Of a DNA stretch of 64,000 bases, positions 56,352 to 64,000 are shown one piece after another. The notes under the pieces were generated by a model that saw nothing but the letters and a program-made list of their open reading frames with translations, was not told where the DNA came from and did no database searches. Location: assembly GCA_001534745.1 (NCBI GenBank), contig CP013997.1, positions 186,001-250,000 on the forward strand, in the 5' to 3' direction. Numbering within the stretch: position 1 is the first letter of the stretch; each line of letters starts with the position of its first letter. This stretch comes from Pseudomonas monteilii. Its GTDB lineage: Bacteria > Pseudomonadota > Gammaproteobacteria > Pseudomonadales > Pseudomonadaceae. A program made the position numbers and the translations under genes.

Positions 56352-57752
56352 ATGAGCGGCAGCAACAATTCCAACGACCTCGCTCAGGGGCTCAAACAAC
56401 GGCATGTCACCATGCTGTCCATCGCTGGCGTCATCGGTGCCGGCCTGTTCGTCGGCTCGGGCCACGCCATCGCCGAAGCCGGTCCTGCCGTGCTGCTGGC
56501 CTATGCCGCTGCCGGTACCCTGGTGGTGCTGGTCATGCGCATGCTGGCCGAAATGGCCATCGCCTCGCCCGACACGGGCTCGTTTTCCACCTATGCCGAC
56601 CGCGCCATCGGGCACTGGGCCGGTTTCACCATCGGCTGGCTGTATTGGTGGTTCTGGGTGCTGGTGATCCCGCTGGAAGCCAACGCCGCGGCGGCGATCT
56701 TGCATGCCTGGTTCCCGGCCGTGGACCTGTGGGCCTTCTCGCTGATCATCACCTTGGCCCTGACCGTCACCAACCTGTTCAGCGTCAAGAACTACGGCGA
56801 GTTCGAGTTCTGGTTCGCCCTGCTCAAGGTACTGGCCATCGTCGCCTTCATCGTAGTGGGCTGTGTGGCCATGTTTGGCCTGGTACCGGGCAGCCAGGTC
56901 AGCGGCGTCAGCCACCTGTTCGACACCCAGGGCTTCATGCCCAATGGCCTGGGCGCTGTGCTGGCGGCCATGCTGACCACCATGTTCTCGTTCATGGGTA
57001 CCGAGATCGTCACCATCGCGGCGGCCGAGTCGAAAGACCCGGGCAAGCAGATCACCAAGGCGACCAACTCGGTGATCTGGCGGATCTGCCTGTTCTACCT
57101 GGTGTCGATCTTCCTGGTCGTGGCCCTGGTGCCATGGAACAGCCCGGAACTGGCCAACACCGGCTCCTACCAGACCGTGCTGAACCTGATCGGTGTGCCG
57201 AACGCCAAGCTGATCGTCGACATCGTCGTGCTGATCGCCGTCACCAGCTGCCTGAACTCGGCGCTGTACACCTCCTCGCGCATGCTGTTCTCCCTGGCCA
57301 AGCGTGGCGACGCGCCGGCCGTGGCCCAGCGCACCAGCAAGGCGGGCACACCGCACTGGGCCGTGCTGATGTCGACCGCGGCGGCCTTCCTGACCGTGTT
57401 CGCCAACTTCCTCGCCCCGGCGGCCGTGTTCGAGTTCCTGCTGGCCAGTTCGGGTGCGATCGCGCTGCTGGTGTACCTGGTGATTGCCATCTCGCAGCTG
57501 CGCATGCGTCGTCAGCGTGAAGCCAACGGTGAAGCCATCGCCTTCAAGATGTGGCTGTTCCCGGGGCTGACCTGGGCGACCATCGTCTTCATCGTCGGCG
57601 TGCTGGGGGTGATGGCGGTCCGTCCGGACCACCGTGCCGAGATCGTCGCGACCGCGCTGCTGAGCATCGGCGTGGTGGCGGCAGGGCTGCTGGTGCAGCG
57701 TCGTCGCAAGGCGCAGGGCCTGGGCAACGGCCGCGTGGCGCTGGATCACTGA
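56352..57752 (+). CDS. gabP: GABA permease (amino-acid transporter, APC family)
   Basis: A 466-residue APC-family permease with 12 hydrophobic segments. The N-terminal MLSIAGVIGAGLFVGSGHAIAEAGPAVLLAYAAAG, FSFMGTEIVTIAAAESKDPGKQITKATNSVIWRI and SALYTSSRMLFSLAKRGDAP match GabP. The length equals that of E. coli GabP as I recall it. It imports 4-aminobutyrate with protons. The ATG at 56352 has AAAAGG upstream. No gab catabolic genes adjoin it, so related amino acids are possible alternatives. Confidence 0.85.
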   Translation: MSGSNNSNDLAQGLKQRHVTMLSIAGVIGAGLFVGSGHAIAEAGPAVLLAYAAAGTLVVLVMRMLAEMAIASPDTGSFSTYADRAIGHWAGFTIGWLYWWFWVLVIPLEANAAAAILHAWFPAVDLWAFSLIITLALTVTNLFSVKNYGEFEFWFALLKVLAIVAFIVVGCVAMFGLVPGSQVSGVSHLFDTQGFMPNGLGAVLAAMLTTMFSFMGTEIVTIAAAESKDPGKQITKATNSVIWRICLFYLVSIFLVVALVPWNSPELANTGSYQTVLNLIGVPNAKLIVDIVVLIAVTSCLNSALYTSSRMLFSLAKRGDAPAVAQRTSKAGTPHWAVLMSTAAAFLTVFANFLAPAAVFEFLLASSGAIALLVYLVIAISQLRMRRQREANGEAIAFKMWLFPGLTWATIVFIVGVLGVMAVRPDHRAEIVATALLSIGVVAAGLLVQRRRKAQGLGNGRVALDH

Positions 57753-57837
57753 GTAAGAGGTGGGGGCGGGCCCAATCGCGGCCTAAGGCCCCCTTCGATC
57801 TGGACGGCATGCTGCCCTGATAGATCGGCGCAGGACC

Positions 57838-58260
57838 CTTGTGGGAGCAACTGTCTTTTCTGCTCGGCACATGCCCGACCGCATGCGGCGCCTGGCAGGG
57901 CCCTATCGCTGGCAAGCCAGCTCCCACACAGACCTTTGCAGCCATCAACGTAGTCATGGCTGCGAAAGCAGCTTGTGGAAGCAACTGTCTTTTCTGCTCG
58001 GCAGATGCCCGACCGCATGCGGCGCCTGCAAAGCCTATCGCTGGCAAGCCAGCTCCCACACAGACCTCTGCAGCCATCAGCGCAGTCATGGCTGCGCAAG
58101 CAGCTTGTGGGAGCGACTGTCTTTTCTGCTCGGTACATGCCCGACCGCCTGCGGCGACTGGCAGGGCCCTATCGCTGGCAAGCCAGCTCCCACACAGACC
58201 TCTGCAGCATCAGCATAGGTATCACTGCACAAGCAGCTTGTGGGAGCGGGCTCGCCCGCG
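57838..58260. repeat. Tandem array of three ~133-bp units built on REP sequences
   Basis: Units start with GTGGGAGC or GTGGAAGC at 57841, 57975 and 58107, with a fourth partial start at 58240: periods of 134, 132 and 133 bp. Each unit contains CTGTCTTTTCTGCTCGG, ATGCCCGACCGC and a REP core in reverse orientation (ATCGCTGGCAAGCCAGCTCCC). It separates gabP from a convergent gene. Open frames crossing it are repeat artefacts. Confidence 0.85.
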
Positions 58261-58358
58261 ATGGCGTCCGATCCGTCGCCGCCTGCCTTGCAGGCAAGCC
58301 CCACAGCTCCGTGTCCTGATTCCTGGACGGTGTGTCTGCCAGCTTGTTGACCTGAACG

Positions 58359-58397
58359 AAAAAGGCCTCGCCCCCTGAATGGGAGCGAGGCCTTTTT
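58359..58397. terminator. Bidirectional terminator
   Basis: AAAAAGGCCTCGC (58359-58371) and GCGAGGCCTTTTT (58385-58397) form a 13-bp stem with T-runs on both strands. It ends the minus-strand gene at 58419 and blocks read-through from the array. Confidence 0.92.
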
Positions 58398-58418
58398 CAT
58401 GGCCGGGGCATGCTGCCC

Positions 58419-58862
58419 TCAGCCGAACTGCTTCTGCTGTTGCTGCTGCTTGGCGACCGCTTCGGAGGCCGCGATGTAGGCTTCCTGGAACTCGTCGCTT
58501 TCCAGCCAGGCCATGGTGGTGTCTTCGTCGGCGCCGTCGAACCAGTCGCGGTAGGCGGTGAAGACCAGCACGATGTAGTCGGTGGCGTGTTCTTCCTTGT
58601 GGCCCTTGAGCACCAGTGCCAACAGCGGATCGACCAGGAACACCGAGATCATCGGCACCAGGCCGCCTTCCTGGGCCTGCTTCATGCGGGCGAACAGGTC
58701 GTCGTAGCTGCCCGAGTCCTTGGCCTTGTTGAAGACCTGCTCGACGCTGGTGCTTTCGCCGCTGCTCGCCTTGACCGACTGGCCGCTGCGAACCATGCGG
58801 TTCTGCTTGGCCTTGCTGGCGGCGCGCTTGGCGCGTTTCTGTTGTTTGGTGTTGGAGGCCAT
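58419..58862 (-). CDS. Conserved-type hypothetical protein with basic N-terminus and polyQ tail
   Basis: A 147-residue protein. The first 30 residues are lysine/arginine-rich (NTKQQKRAKRAASKAKQNRM), the middle is helical (VEQVFNKAKDSGSYDDLFARMKQAQEGGLVPMISVFLVDPLLALVLKGHKEEHATDYIVLVFTAYRDWF), and it ends KQQQQQKQFG. The basic head could bind nucleic acid or ribosomes; that is a guess. The ATG at 58862 has AGGA 8 nt upstream. I do not recognise the family. It lies alone between a terminator and tRNA-Phe on the same strand. Confidence 0.7.
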   Translation of the reverse strand: MASNTKQQKRAKRAASKAKQNRMVRSGQSVKASSGESTSVEQVFNKAKDSGSYDDLFARMKQAQEGGLVPMISVFLVDPLLALVLKGHKEEHATDYIVLVFTAYRDWFDGADEDTTMAWLESDEFQEAYIAASEAVAKQQQQQKQFG

Positions 58863-59023
58863 GGGCGCGGTCCTGGATTGGGTTTTAGAGGCTTGGGGGC
58901 TGCTGCGCGGCCCATCGCGGCACAGGGCCGCGCCTGCATGGGTAGGGCGGACCGTGCGCAACGAACAGCGGGGCGGCCTTCAGGGCGGTGTCGCCGATAC
59001 GCTCATTCTTTCCCGCCGCCCAA

Positions 59024-59056
59024 CAAAAAACCCCTGAACCTTTCGATTCAGGGGTT
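59024..59056 (-). terminator. Terminator of tRNA-Phe
   Basis: Minus strand: AACCCCTGAA, loop, TTCAGGGGTTTTTTG, just downstream of the tRNA 3' end. The plus strand has a weaker T-tail. Confidence 0.9.
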
Positions 59057-59064
59057 TCGGATTT

Positions 59065-59140
59065 TGGTGCCCAGAGACGGAGTCGAACCGCCGACACGAG
59101 GATTTTCAATCCTCTGCTCTACCGACTGAGCTATCTGGGC
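59065..59140 (-). tRNA. tRNA-Phe (anticodon GAA)
   Basis: A 76-nt cloverleaf on the minus strand: acceptor GCCCAGA, D-arm AGCTCAGTCGGTAGAGC, anticodon stem-loop GGATTGAAAATCC with anticodon GAA, T-arm GGTTCGACTCC, encoded CCA. Downstream of yggX on the same strand. Confidence 0.95.
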
Positions 59141-59230
59141 AACGGGGCGCATTAAAAAGCTTTTTCAGGTTTCGGTCAAGCGTCTTTTCAAATTTTTTTA
59201 AATTAATTCCGTCGCTTACGGTTTTCCGGC

Positions 59231-59503
59231 TCATTCGCTGGGCGGAACGTACCCTTCGGCCTTGGCGTAGTCCTCGCCCGAGAAGAACTTGTCCATCTCG
59301 CCCTGGAGGAACTTGCGGTCCTCGGCGTTCATCATGTTCAGGCGCTTCTCGTTGATCAGCATGGTCTGTTCCTTCTGCCAATCGGCCCAGGCCTTCTGCG
59401 AGATGTGGTCGAAGATGTCCTGGCCCTTGGCCCCTGGGTAGGGCGGACGCTCCAGGCCTGGCAGTTCCTCGTTGTACTTGCGGCACAGCACGGTGCGGGT
59501 CAT
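59231..59503 (-). CDS. yggX: Fe(II) trafficking protein YggX
   Basis: A 90-residue protein with the family start [28 protein letters not shown], including the conserved Cys7, and [27 protein letters not shown]. It protects iron-sulfur clusters, including that of MutY, from oxidative damage. It overlaps mutY by four bases (ATGA), the standard pairing in gamma-proteobacteria. Confidence 0.95.
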   Translation of the reverse strand: MTRTVLCRKYNEELPGLERPPYPGAKGQDIFDHISQKAWADWQKEQTMLINEKRLNMMNAEDRKFLQGEMDKFFSGEDYAKAEGYVPPSE

Positions 59504-60567
59504 GGCGACTCTCCTGCGTTCAATTCATCGGCCGCGCGGTGCAAGAGCTTCTTGACCGGGGCGGCAAGGCCCAGGCGCGGCGGGGTGGCGAGGTTATACC
59601 AGAGCCAGTCGGCCTCCACCACGGGCGCGGCGCGGGTGTCGACCCGCACCTGCCAGGGCGCGATGGCCAGCTGGAAATGGCTGAAGGTGTGGGTCAGGCC
59701 AGGCAGCGCGCGCTGGGTGAGCACGTGCAGGCCATGCTGGGCGGCGAGGTCCTCGATCTGCTCGACCTGCTCAAGCTCCGGCAGGCTCCACAGGCCGCCC
59801 CACAGACCGCTCGAGGGGCGCCGGTAGAGCAGGATCTCGCCGGCCTCGTTGGTCAGTAGCGGCATCACCGCCTGGCGTTGCGGCAGGGTCTTGCGCGGCT
59901 TGGGCTCGGGGAAGCGGGTTTCCAGGCCCAGCAGGTGCGCTTCGCAGCCGGCCTGCAACGGGCAAATCAGGCAGGTCGGCTTGCTGCGGGTGCACACCGT
60001 TGCACCCAGGTCCATCATCGCCTGGGTGTAGTGGTTGACCCGGGTGAGCGGGGTGTACAGCTCGGCGGCGTTCCACAGCGCATTGGCCACCTTCGGCTCG
60101 CCGGGATAGCCCTGCTGTGCGATGAAACGGGCCAGCACGCGCTTGACGTTGCCGTCCAGGATCGGCGCGCGCAGGCCCATGCTGATGCTGGCGATGGCGC
60201 CCGCGGTCGAGCGGCCGATACCCGGCAGCTCGGTCAGCTCGGCCACGCTGCGGGGGAATTCGCCGCCGTACTGCTCGACGACGATCTTCGCGGCCTTCTG
60301 CAGGTTGCGGGCGCGGGTGTAGTAACCCAGCCCCGTCCACAGGTGCAGCACCTCGTCTTCCGGTGCGTCGGCCAGGTCACGCACGGTCGGCAGCGCCGTC
60401 ATGAAGCGGTCGAAGTAGTTGAGCACGGTGCTGACCTGGGTCTGCTGCAACATGATTTCCGACACCCACACCCGGTACGGGTTGATGTCCTGCTGCCAGG
60501 GCAGGTTGTGGCGGCCGTGCCGGTCGAACCAGGTCAGCACGGCACTGGAGAACTGCTGGGAATTCAT
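59500..60567 (-). CDS. mutY: Adenine DNA glycosylase MutY
   Basis: A 355-residue glycosylase that removes A mispaired with 8-oxoG. Visible are [15 protein letters not shown] (catalytic Glu), the helix-hairpin-helix [16 protein letters not shown], the catalytic Asp in [14 protein letters not shown], and the iron-sulfur cysteines [19 protein letters not shown]-terminal Nudix-like 8-oxoG recognition domain begins near residue 230. It overlaps both yggX and the upstream AsmA gene by four bases, giving a coupled three-gene unit. Confidence 0.95.
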   Translation of the reverse strand: MNSQQFSSAVLTWFDRHGRHNLPWQQDINPYRVWVSEIMLQQTQVSTVLNYFDRFMTALPTVRDLADAPEDEVLHLWTGLGYYTRARNLQKAAKIVVEQYGGEFPRSVAELTELPGIGRSTAGAIASISMGLRAPILDGNVKRVLARFIAQQGYPGEPKVANALWNAAELYTPLTRVNHYTQAMMDLGATVCTRSKPTCLICPLQAGCEAHLLGLETRFPEPKPRKTLPQRQAVMPLLTNEAGEILLYRRPSSGLWGGLWSLPELEQVEQIEDLAAQHGLHVLTQRALPGLTHTFSHFQLAIAPWQVRVDTRAAPVVEADWLWYNLATPPRLGLAAPVKKLLHRAADELNAGESP

Positions 60568-62813
60568 CGTTTGAACAGGCCCTTGAGCGCGTCTTTGAGC
60601 TCGGGACTGACCTTGTCACCCAGCTTTTCGTCGATCTTCTCGTTGAGTTTGTCGTTGAGGCGGTTGCCCGCCAGTTTGGCGGCCACCTGGCCCAGGCCGT
60701 CCTTGTCCAGGCGGCAGGCCTTGGCGCCCAGTTCCAGCGGGCCTCGGCAGCGCAGAGGCAGCTCGACGCCCACGTAGCGTTCGTTGACCTGGCAGGCCGG
60801 GTCCGGCATGGCGCGCTGGTCGCCCTCGACGATGACGCCGATGCGGTAGTCCATGCCCAGCACGCGCAGGTCCAGGTCGCCGTGACCGTTCACGGTCAGG
60901 CCCGGAATCCGTGCCTTGAGGTCGGGGTTGCTGGCCACGCCGTTGCGGATCGCCAGGCTGCCGCGCAGCTCCTGGAACGGCGTGTCCTTGCCGCGTGGCT
61001 CGCCGGTGAGCGACTTGCGGTTGAGGGTGGCGATGGCCTGGCACAGCTGCTGCTCGAGGTTGGCCTCGACCAGCACGCCATTGGCGATGCTGAAGTTGGC
61101 CTTGCCGTTGAGCGTGTCGATCAGCGCCTTCTGGCTGTTGCCACTGGCGGTCAGGTCGCTGGCCAGGGTCAGCTGGCCTTTGACCGGTGGCGCCTTCTGC
61201 GGATCGTCGGTCTTGATGAAGTGCTCCACCGGCACGTTGTCGATGCGGGTGTTGACGCCGATCTGCGGTACGGCCGGGCGCGCGTCGAGGGTGCCGGTGA
61301 CGGCGAAGCTGCCGTTGTACAGGTTGCCGCGCAGGCCTTGCAGCGTGATCAGACCACCCTGGCCGCCGGCCGTGAGGTGAGCGTTGTCGATCGGCAGCTT
61401 GTCCAAGGTCAGTTTCCCGAAGGCCAGGTCGGCTTGCAGGTCCAGGGTGCGCAGGCGCTCCACGGGCAGCAGCGTGTCGGTGCTCCAGGCCTGCTGGGTG
61501 GGCTTGTCAGGCAAGTCCGAGGTGCCGGCACCCGCCACGGCAGTGGCTTCCTGCTGGTTGACCTCGGCCTGGCGGGCAGCCTTGGCGCCCTTGGCTGCTT
61601 CGCTCTTGGCCGGCAGGTAGCGATCGGCGTCGAGCGCATCGGCGTTCAGCTGCACACGCAGGGCCTGACGGGCGAAGTCCTCGACCGCCAGGCGACCGGT
61701 GAAGGTGCTGTCGTCGAGCTTCAGGTTGAGGCCTTCGAGGGCCAGGCTATTCTGGCTGGCATCCAGGCGCCCGACGAGTTCGAGCTTGCCGAACGCGGCA
61801 GGGTCGCCCGTGGCCGGCAGCGGGTGGCCGATGCCGTCGAGGAAGGTGCGCAGGTTGAATTGGGCGATGGACAGCGTGCCGTTGACCCGTGGCGCCGTGT
61901 CCAGGCCACTGACGTCCAGTTCGCCCAGGGCGCGCAGCTGGTTGGCCGACACCTTCAGGCTGCTCCAGGCCGCCGTGTGGGCGGCCATGTCGACCAACAG
62001 CTGACCCTGGGCGGCGAACGTCACGGTCTTGCCGGCCAGCGGCTCACCGGACGTCTCGCCGGACAGGCGCATGTCTTCGAGGGTGTAGCGCTTGTTGGTG
62101 CGGTCGAAGCGCGCCTGCCCGGTCAGCTCGGCACGCACCTTGAGGTTCGGCTGGCCGACGCTGAGAAAGCCCGAGGCCTTGAGCGGGATATTGATGCCTT
62201 CGTGCACGGCATCGGTGCTGACCTGGATGCTTTCGGCCTCGAAGGTCTGGCCCGTGGTGGCGTCGCTGTAGTGCACGCGGGCGTTGTTGACGGTCAGGCT
62301 GTCGATGTCGAGCTTGAGCGCGCGTTCGTTGCCCTCGCGCGCGGCCGGTGCGTCCTTGCCGTCAGCCGAAGGGCTGGCGTCGGGCGAGGCAGGTGCCGTG
62401 GCGTCCGCCACCGGCTTGCCGATGTCTTCCCAGTTGCCGTGACCCTGGGCGTCACGCGCCAGCGTCAGGTTCAGGCCTTCGATGCGCACGTCGCTCATCT
62501 GCACTTCACGGCGCAGCAGCGGCAGCACGCGGACCGACAGGCCGAGCATCTGCAGGTCGGCGAAGGGGGTCTTGGGGTTCTGCAGGGTGGCGACGCTGGC
62601 CTGGTGCAATTCCAGGCCCAGCCAGGGGAACAGGCTCCAGCCGATGTCACCGTCGAGGGTCAGTTCGACGTGGGCCTTTTCGCGAGCCAGCTGGCGAATC
62701 TCGTCTTTGTAGTCGTTGGGATCGAAGAGGTGGGTCAGGGCGAATCCCAGAGCCACGATGATCAGCAGCAACCCGAGCAGCACCAGCCCCAGGATTTTGC
62801 CAAAGGCTTTCAT
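60564..62813 (-). CDS. AsmA-family envelope protein
   Basis: A 749-residue protein with one N-terminal membrane anchor (LGLVLLGLLLIIVALGFALTHLFD, about residues 8-31) and a large periplasmic region with AsmA signatures: DPNDYKDEIRQLAREKAHVELTLDGDIGWSLFPWLGLELHQASV near the start and ANLEQQLCQAIATLNRKSL...FQELRGSLAIRNGVASNPDLKARIPGLTVNGHGDLDL near the C-terminus. AsmA relatives form repeating-beta-groove bridges that carry phospholipids to the outer membrane. An alanine/proline-rich linker lies at about 185-205. The start at 62813 has AAGGA 8 nt upstream. Confidence 0.87.
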   Translation of the reverse strand: MKAFGKILGLVLLGLLLIIVALGFALTHLFDPNDYKDEIRQLAREKAHVELTLDGDIGWSLFPWLGLELHQASVATLQNPKTPFADLQMLGLSVRVLPLLRREVQMSDVRIEGLNLTLARDAQGHGNWEDIGKPVADATAPASPDASPSADGKDAPAAREGNERALKLDIDSLTVNNARVHYSDATTGQTFEAESIQVSTDAVHEGINIPLKASGFLSVGQPNLKVRAELTGQARFDRTNKRYTLEDMRLSGETSGEPLAGKTVTFAAQGQLLVDMAAHTAAWSSLKVSANQLRALGELDVSGLDTAPRVNGTLSIAQFNLRTFLDGIGHPLPATGDPAAFGKLELVGRLDASQNSLALEGLNLKLDDSTFTGRLAVEDFARQALRVQLNADALDADRYLPAKSEAAKGAKAARQAEVNQQEATAVAGAGTSDLPDKPTQQAWSTDTLLPVERLRTLDLQADLAFGKLTLDKLPIDNAHLTAGGQGGLITLQGLRGNLYNGSFAVTGTLDARPAVPQIGVNTRIDNVPVEHFIKTDDPQKAPPVKGQLTLASDLTASGNSQKALIDTLNGKANFSIANGVLVEANLEQQLCQAIATLNRKSLTGEPRGKDTPFQELRGSLAIRNGVASNPDLKARIPGLTVNGHGDLDLRVLGMDYRIGVIVEGDQRAMPDPACQVNERYVGVELPLRCRGPLELGAKACRLDKDGLGQVAAKLAGNRLNDKLNEKIDEKLGDKVSPELKDALKGLFKR

Positions 62814-63192
62814 GGGCGAGTCCTTGTAGTCCGATTTCTGAATATGGCGACCGCCGAGTATAACGCCGCCGCTCGCGGGCCTGAGTATCCGACAAGACAT
62901 ATGGGGCATTTCGCGCACTTTTTGTCGGCTTTGGCGACAGTCAGGGCCTACCGTCGTCCTTTCATGCAGGAGCGCGCGGCCGAAGTGTCGCAAAGCGGCG
63001 CATGCGTCAATGATGGCATTTCGTCTCTAAAGGCGCGCGCGACCGTCTCGTCGCTGGTACTCTTGCGCGCCTGCAAAACGCCTGCGACCGGTTGTCGCGG
63101 CGTTATCAGCACCGGCTGGCCATCGCCTGCGTGCAGTCAGGACGGCACCGCGCATCGATCCGCCTCGCGAATCCGACACTTGAGGAACAACA
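62814..63192. other. Divergent promoter region of asmA-like and MFS genes
   Basis: 379 bp with no gene. It contains repeated GC-rich stretches (GGCGCGCGCGACC, TTGCGCGCCTGC) but no clear terminator or operator could be fixed. Confidence 0.5.
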
Positions 63193-63193
63193 A
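63186..63193 (+). promoter_or_regulatory. Hfq/Crc-type AACAACAA motif at MFS start codon
   Basis: AACAACAA matches the AAnAAnAA catabolite-repression motif exactly. It lies between the GAGG ribosome site and the ATG at 63193, where Hfq/Crc binding blocks translation in pseudomonads. Confidence 0.6.
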
Positions 63194-64000
63194 TGAACAA
63201 GAGTATCGAGACCGGAGCCAGGGCCCGCGCCCCAGGTTTCCTGTCCAAGGAGCGCATCATCGCTCGCCCTGGCTTCAACCGCTGGCTGGTCCCGCCGGCG
63301 GCGCTGGCCATCCACCTGTGCATCGGCATGGCCTACGGCTTCTCGGTGTTCTGGCTGCCGCTGTCGCAAGCCATCGGTATCAGCGCTCCCGTCGCCTGCT
63401 CGCCGGACATGGGCTTCATCGCTCGCCTGTTCAGCGCCGAATGCGACTGGCCGATCTCGATGCTGAGCTGGATCTATACCTTGTTCTTCGTGTTCCTGGG
63501 CTGCTCGGCCGCGGTCCTCGGTGGCTGGCTCGAACACGCCGGCCCACGCAAGGCCGGCCTGGTCTCGGCCTTGTGCTGGTGCGGCGGCCTGCTGATCTCG
63601 GCCATTGGCGTGAAGACCCACCAGCTGTGGCTGATGTGGCTGGGCTCGGGGGTGATCGGGGGGATCGGCCTGGGTCTGGGCTACATCTCGCCGGTCTCGA
63701 CACTGATCAAGTGGTTCCCGGACAAGCGCGGCATGGCCACCGGCATGGCGATCATGGGCTTCGGCGGCGGCGCGATGGTCGGCGCTCCCCTGGCCACCAC
63801 GCTGATGGGGCATTTCGCTACCGGCCAGGACGTCGGTGTCTGGCAGAGCTTCATGGTCATGGCGGCGATCTACTTCGTGTTCATGACCGCTGGCGCGCTC
63901 GCCTACCGCGTACCGCCGACCGGCTGGAAACCCGCCGGTTGGACCCCGGTCCAGAAGAAGGCCGGCAGCGGCATGATCACCGACCGTCACGTGCACGTCA
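63193..64000 (+). CDS. OFA-family MFS transporter, 3' end outside window
   Basis: The first 269 codons of a major facilitator. After a basic N-terminus, seven or so hydrophobic segments follow: PPAALAIHLCIGMAYGFSVFWLPLSQ is TM1 of the oxalate/formate antiporter-like group. YTLFFVFLGCSAAVLGGWLEHAGPRKAGL and the conserved LGYISPVSTLIKWFPDKRGMATGMAIMGFGGGAMVGAPL are further signatures. It carries small organic anions across the inner membrane; the actual substrate is unknown. RBS GAGG lies directly before an Hfq/Crc-type motif, suggesting catabolite control. Confidence 0.85.
   Translation, partial: MNKSIETGARARAPGFLSKERIIARPGFNRWLVPPAALAIHLCIGMAYGFSVFWLPLSQAIGISAPVACSPDMGFIARLFSAECDWPISMLSWIYTLFFVFLGCSAAVLGGWLEHAGPRKAGLVSALCWCGGLLISAIGVKTHQLWLMWLGSGVIGGIGLGLGYISPVSTLIKWFPDKRGMATGMAIMGFGGGAMVGAPLATTLMGHFATGQDVGVWQSFMVMAAIYFVFMTAGALAYRVPPTGWKPAGWTPVQKKAGSGMITDRHVHV

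Larger units (their letters stand above)
57753..58418. other. gabP to polyQ-gene intergenic region
   Basis: 666 bp between convergent genes. It consists of the REP tandem array and a terminator at 58359-58397. Nothing else is recognised. Confidence 0.7.

Noticed and set aside
57589..58378. Several 80-180-codon frames across the REP array on both strands
   Set aside because: They repeat the same peptide (for example LASQLPHRPLQ) because they translate the tandem repeat. No ribosome site or family resemblance.

Overview
The window is chromosomal DNA of a Pseudomonas, most likely of the P. putida group. The evidence is high-GC coding sequence, OprD-family porins, the gene neighbourhoods (lsfA-ssu, gshA-tex-ompR-envZ, rimK-hslR-hslO-pckA, yggX-mutY) and several copies of a Pseudomonas-type REP palindrome with the core GGGAGCTGGCTTGCCAGCGAT. 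Species assignment is inference from gene order and protein resemblance; no search was run.

Layout. 1-1246: end of a GGDEF/EAL c-di-GMP enzyme. 1257-4566: cystine ABC transporter (tcyJLN) divergent from a serine acetyltransferase. 4803-8690: BCCT choline-type transporter and an OprD-family porin. 8849-13865: sulfur-starvation block, lsfA then ssuADCBF, without ssuE. 13953-19014: minus-strand tex, thioesterase, gshA and TetR genes. 19295-21473: ompR-envZ. 21527-28125: rimK/rimB, hslR, PAP2 phosphatase, hslO, pckA, a thioesterase and a glycine-zipper protein. 28337-33762: formate-dehydrogenase-like molybdoenzyme with fdhD, a HAD nucleotidase, nudE and cysQ. 33751-39485: minus-strand run of rmlB, rmlD, a DctB/DctD-type two-component system and a thioesterase. 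39815-47371: agmatine deiminase, OprQ-like porin, and a two-component system divergent from a TonB-dependent siderophore receptor. 47642-50755: a lower-GC accessory patch with an orphan RelB/DinJ antitoxin, a HipB/HipA module and decayed genes ending at tRNA-Thr. 50756-64000: small lipoprotein, methyltransferase, basic amino-acid ABC transporter, GabP, a REP tandem array, tRNA-Phe, yggX, mutY, an AsmA protein and the start of an MFS transporter.

How genes work together. Sulfur acquisition and thiol chemistry dominate the first third: cystine uptake, serine acetylation for cysteine synthesis, alkanesulfonate desulfonation, 1-Cys peroxiredoxin and glutathione synthesis, with CysQ further on. 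Envelope transport (two porins, BCCT, GabP, two amino-acid ABC systems, TonB receptor) and signalling (OmpR/EnvZ, DctBD-like and PfeRS-like pairs) make up much of the rest. Most of the window is core genome. The clear accessory content is the toxin-antitoxin patch beside tRNA-Thr.

The most notable observations are a set of repeated operator-like 13-mers in front of hipBA, a palindrome just ahead of the DctB-like kinase, a TTGAAC-N4-GTTCAA palindrome ahead of the BCCT gene, the missing ssuE, a terminator-like hairpin between ompR and envZ, and a three-unit tandem repeat of about 133 bp built around REP sequences.
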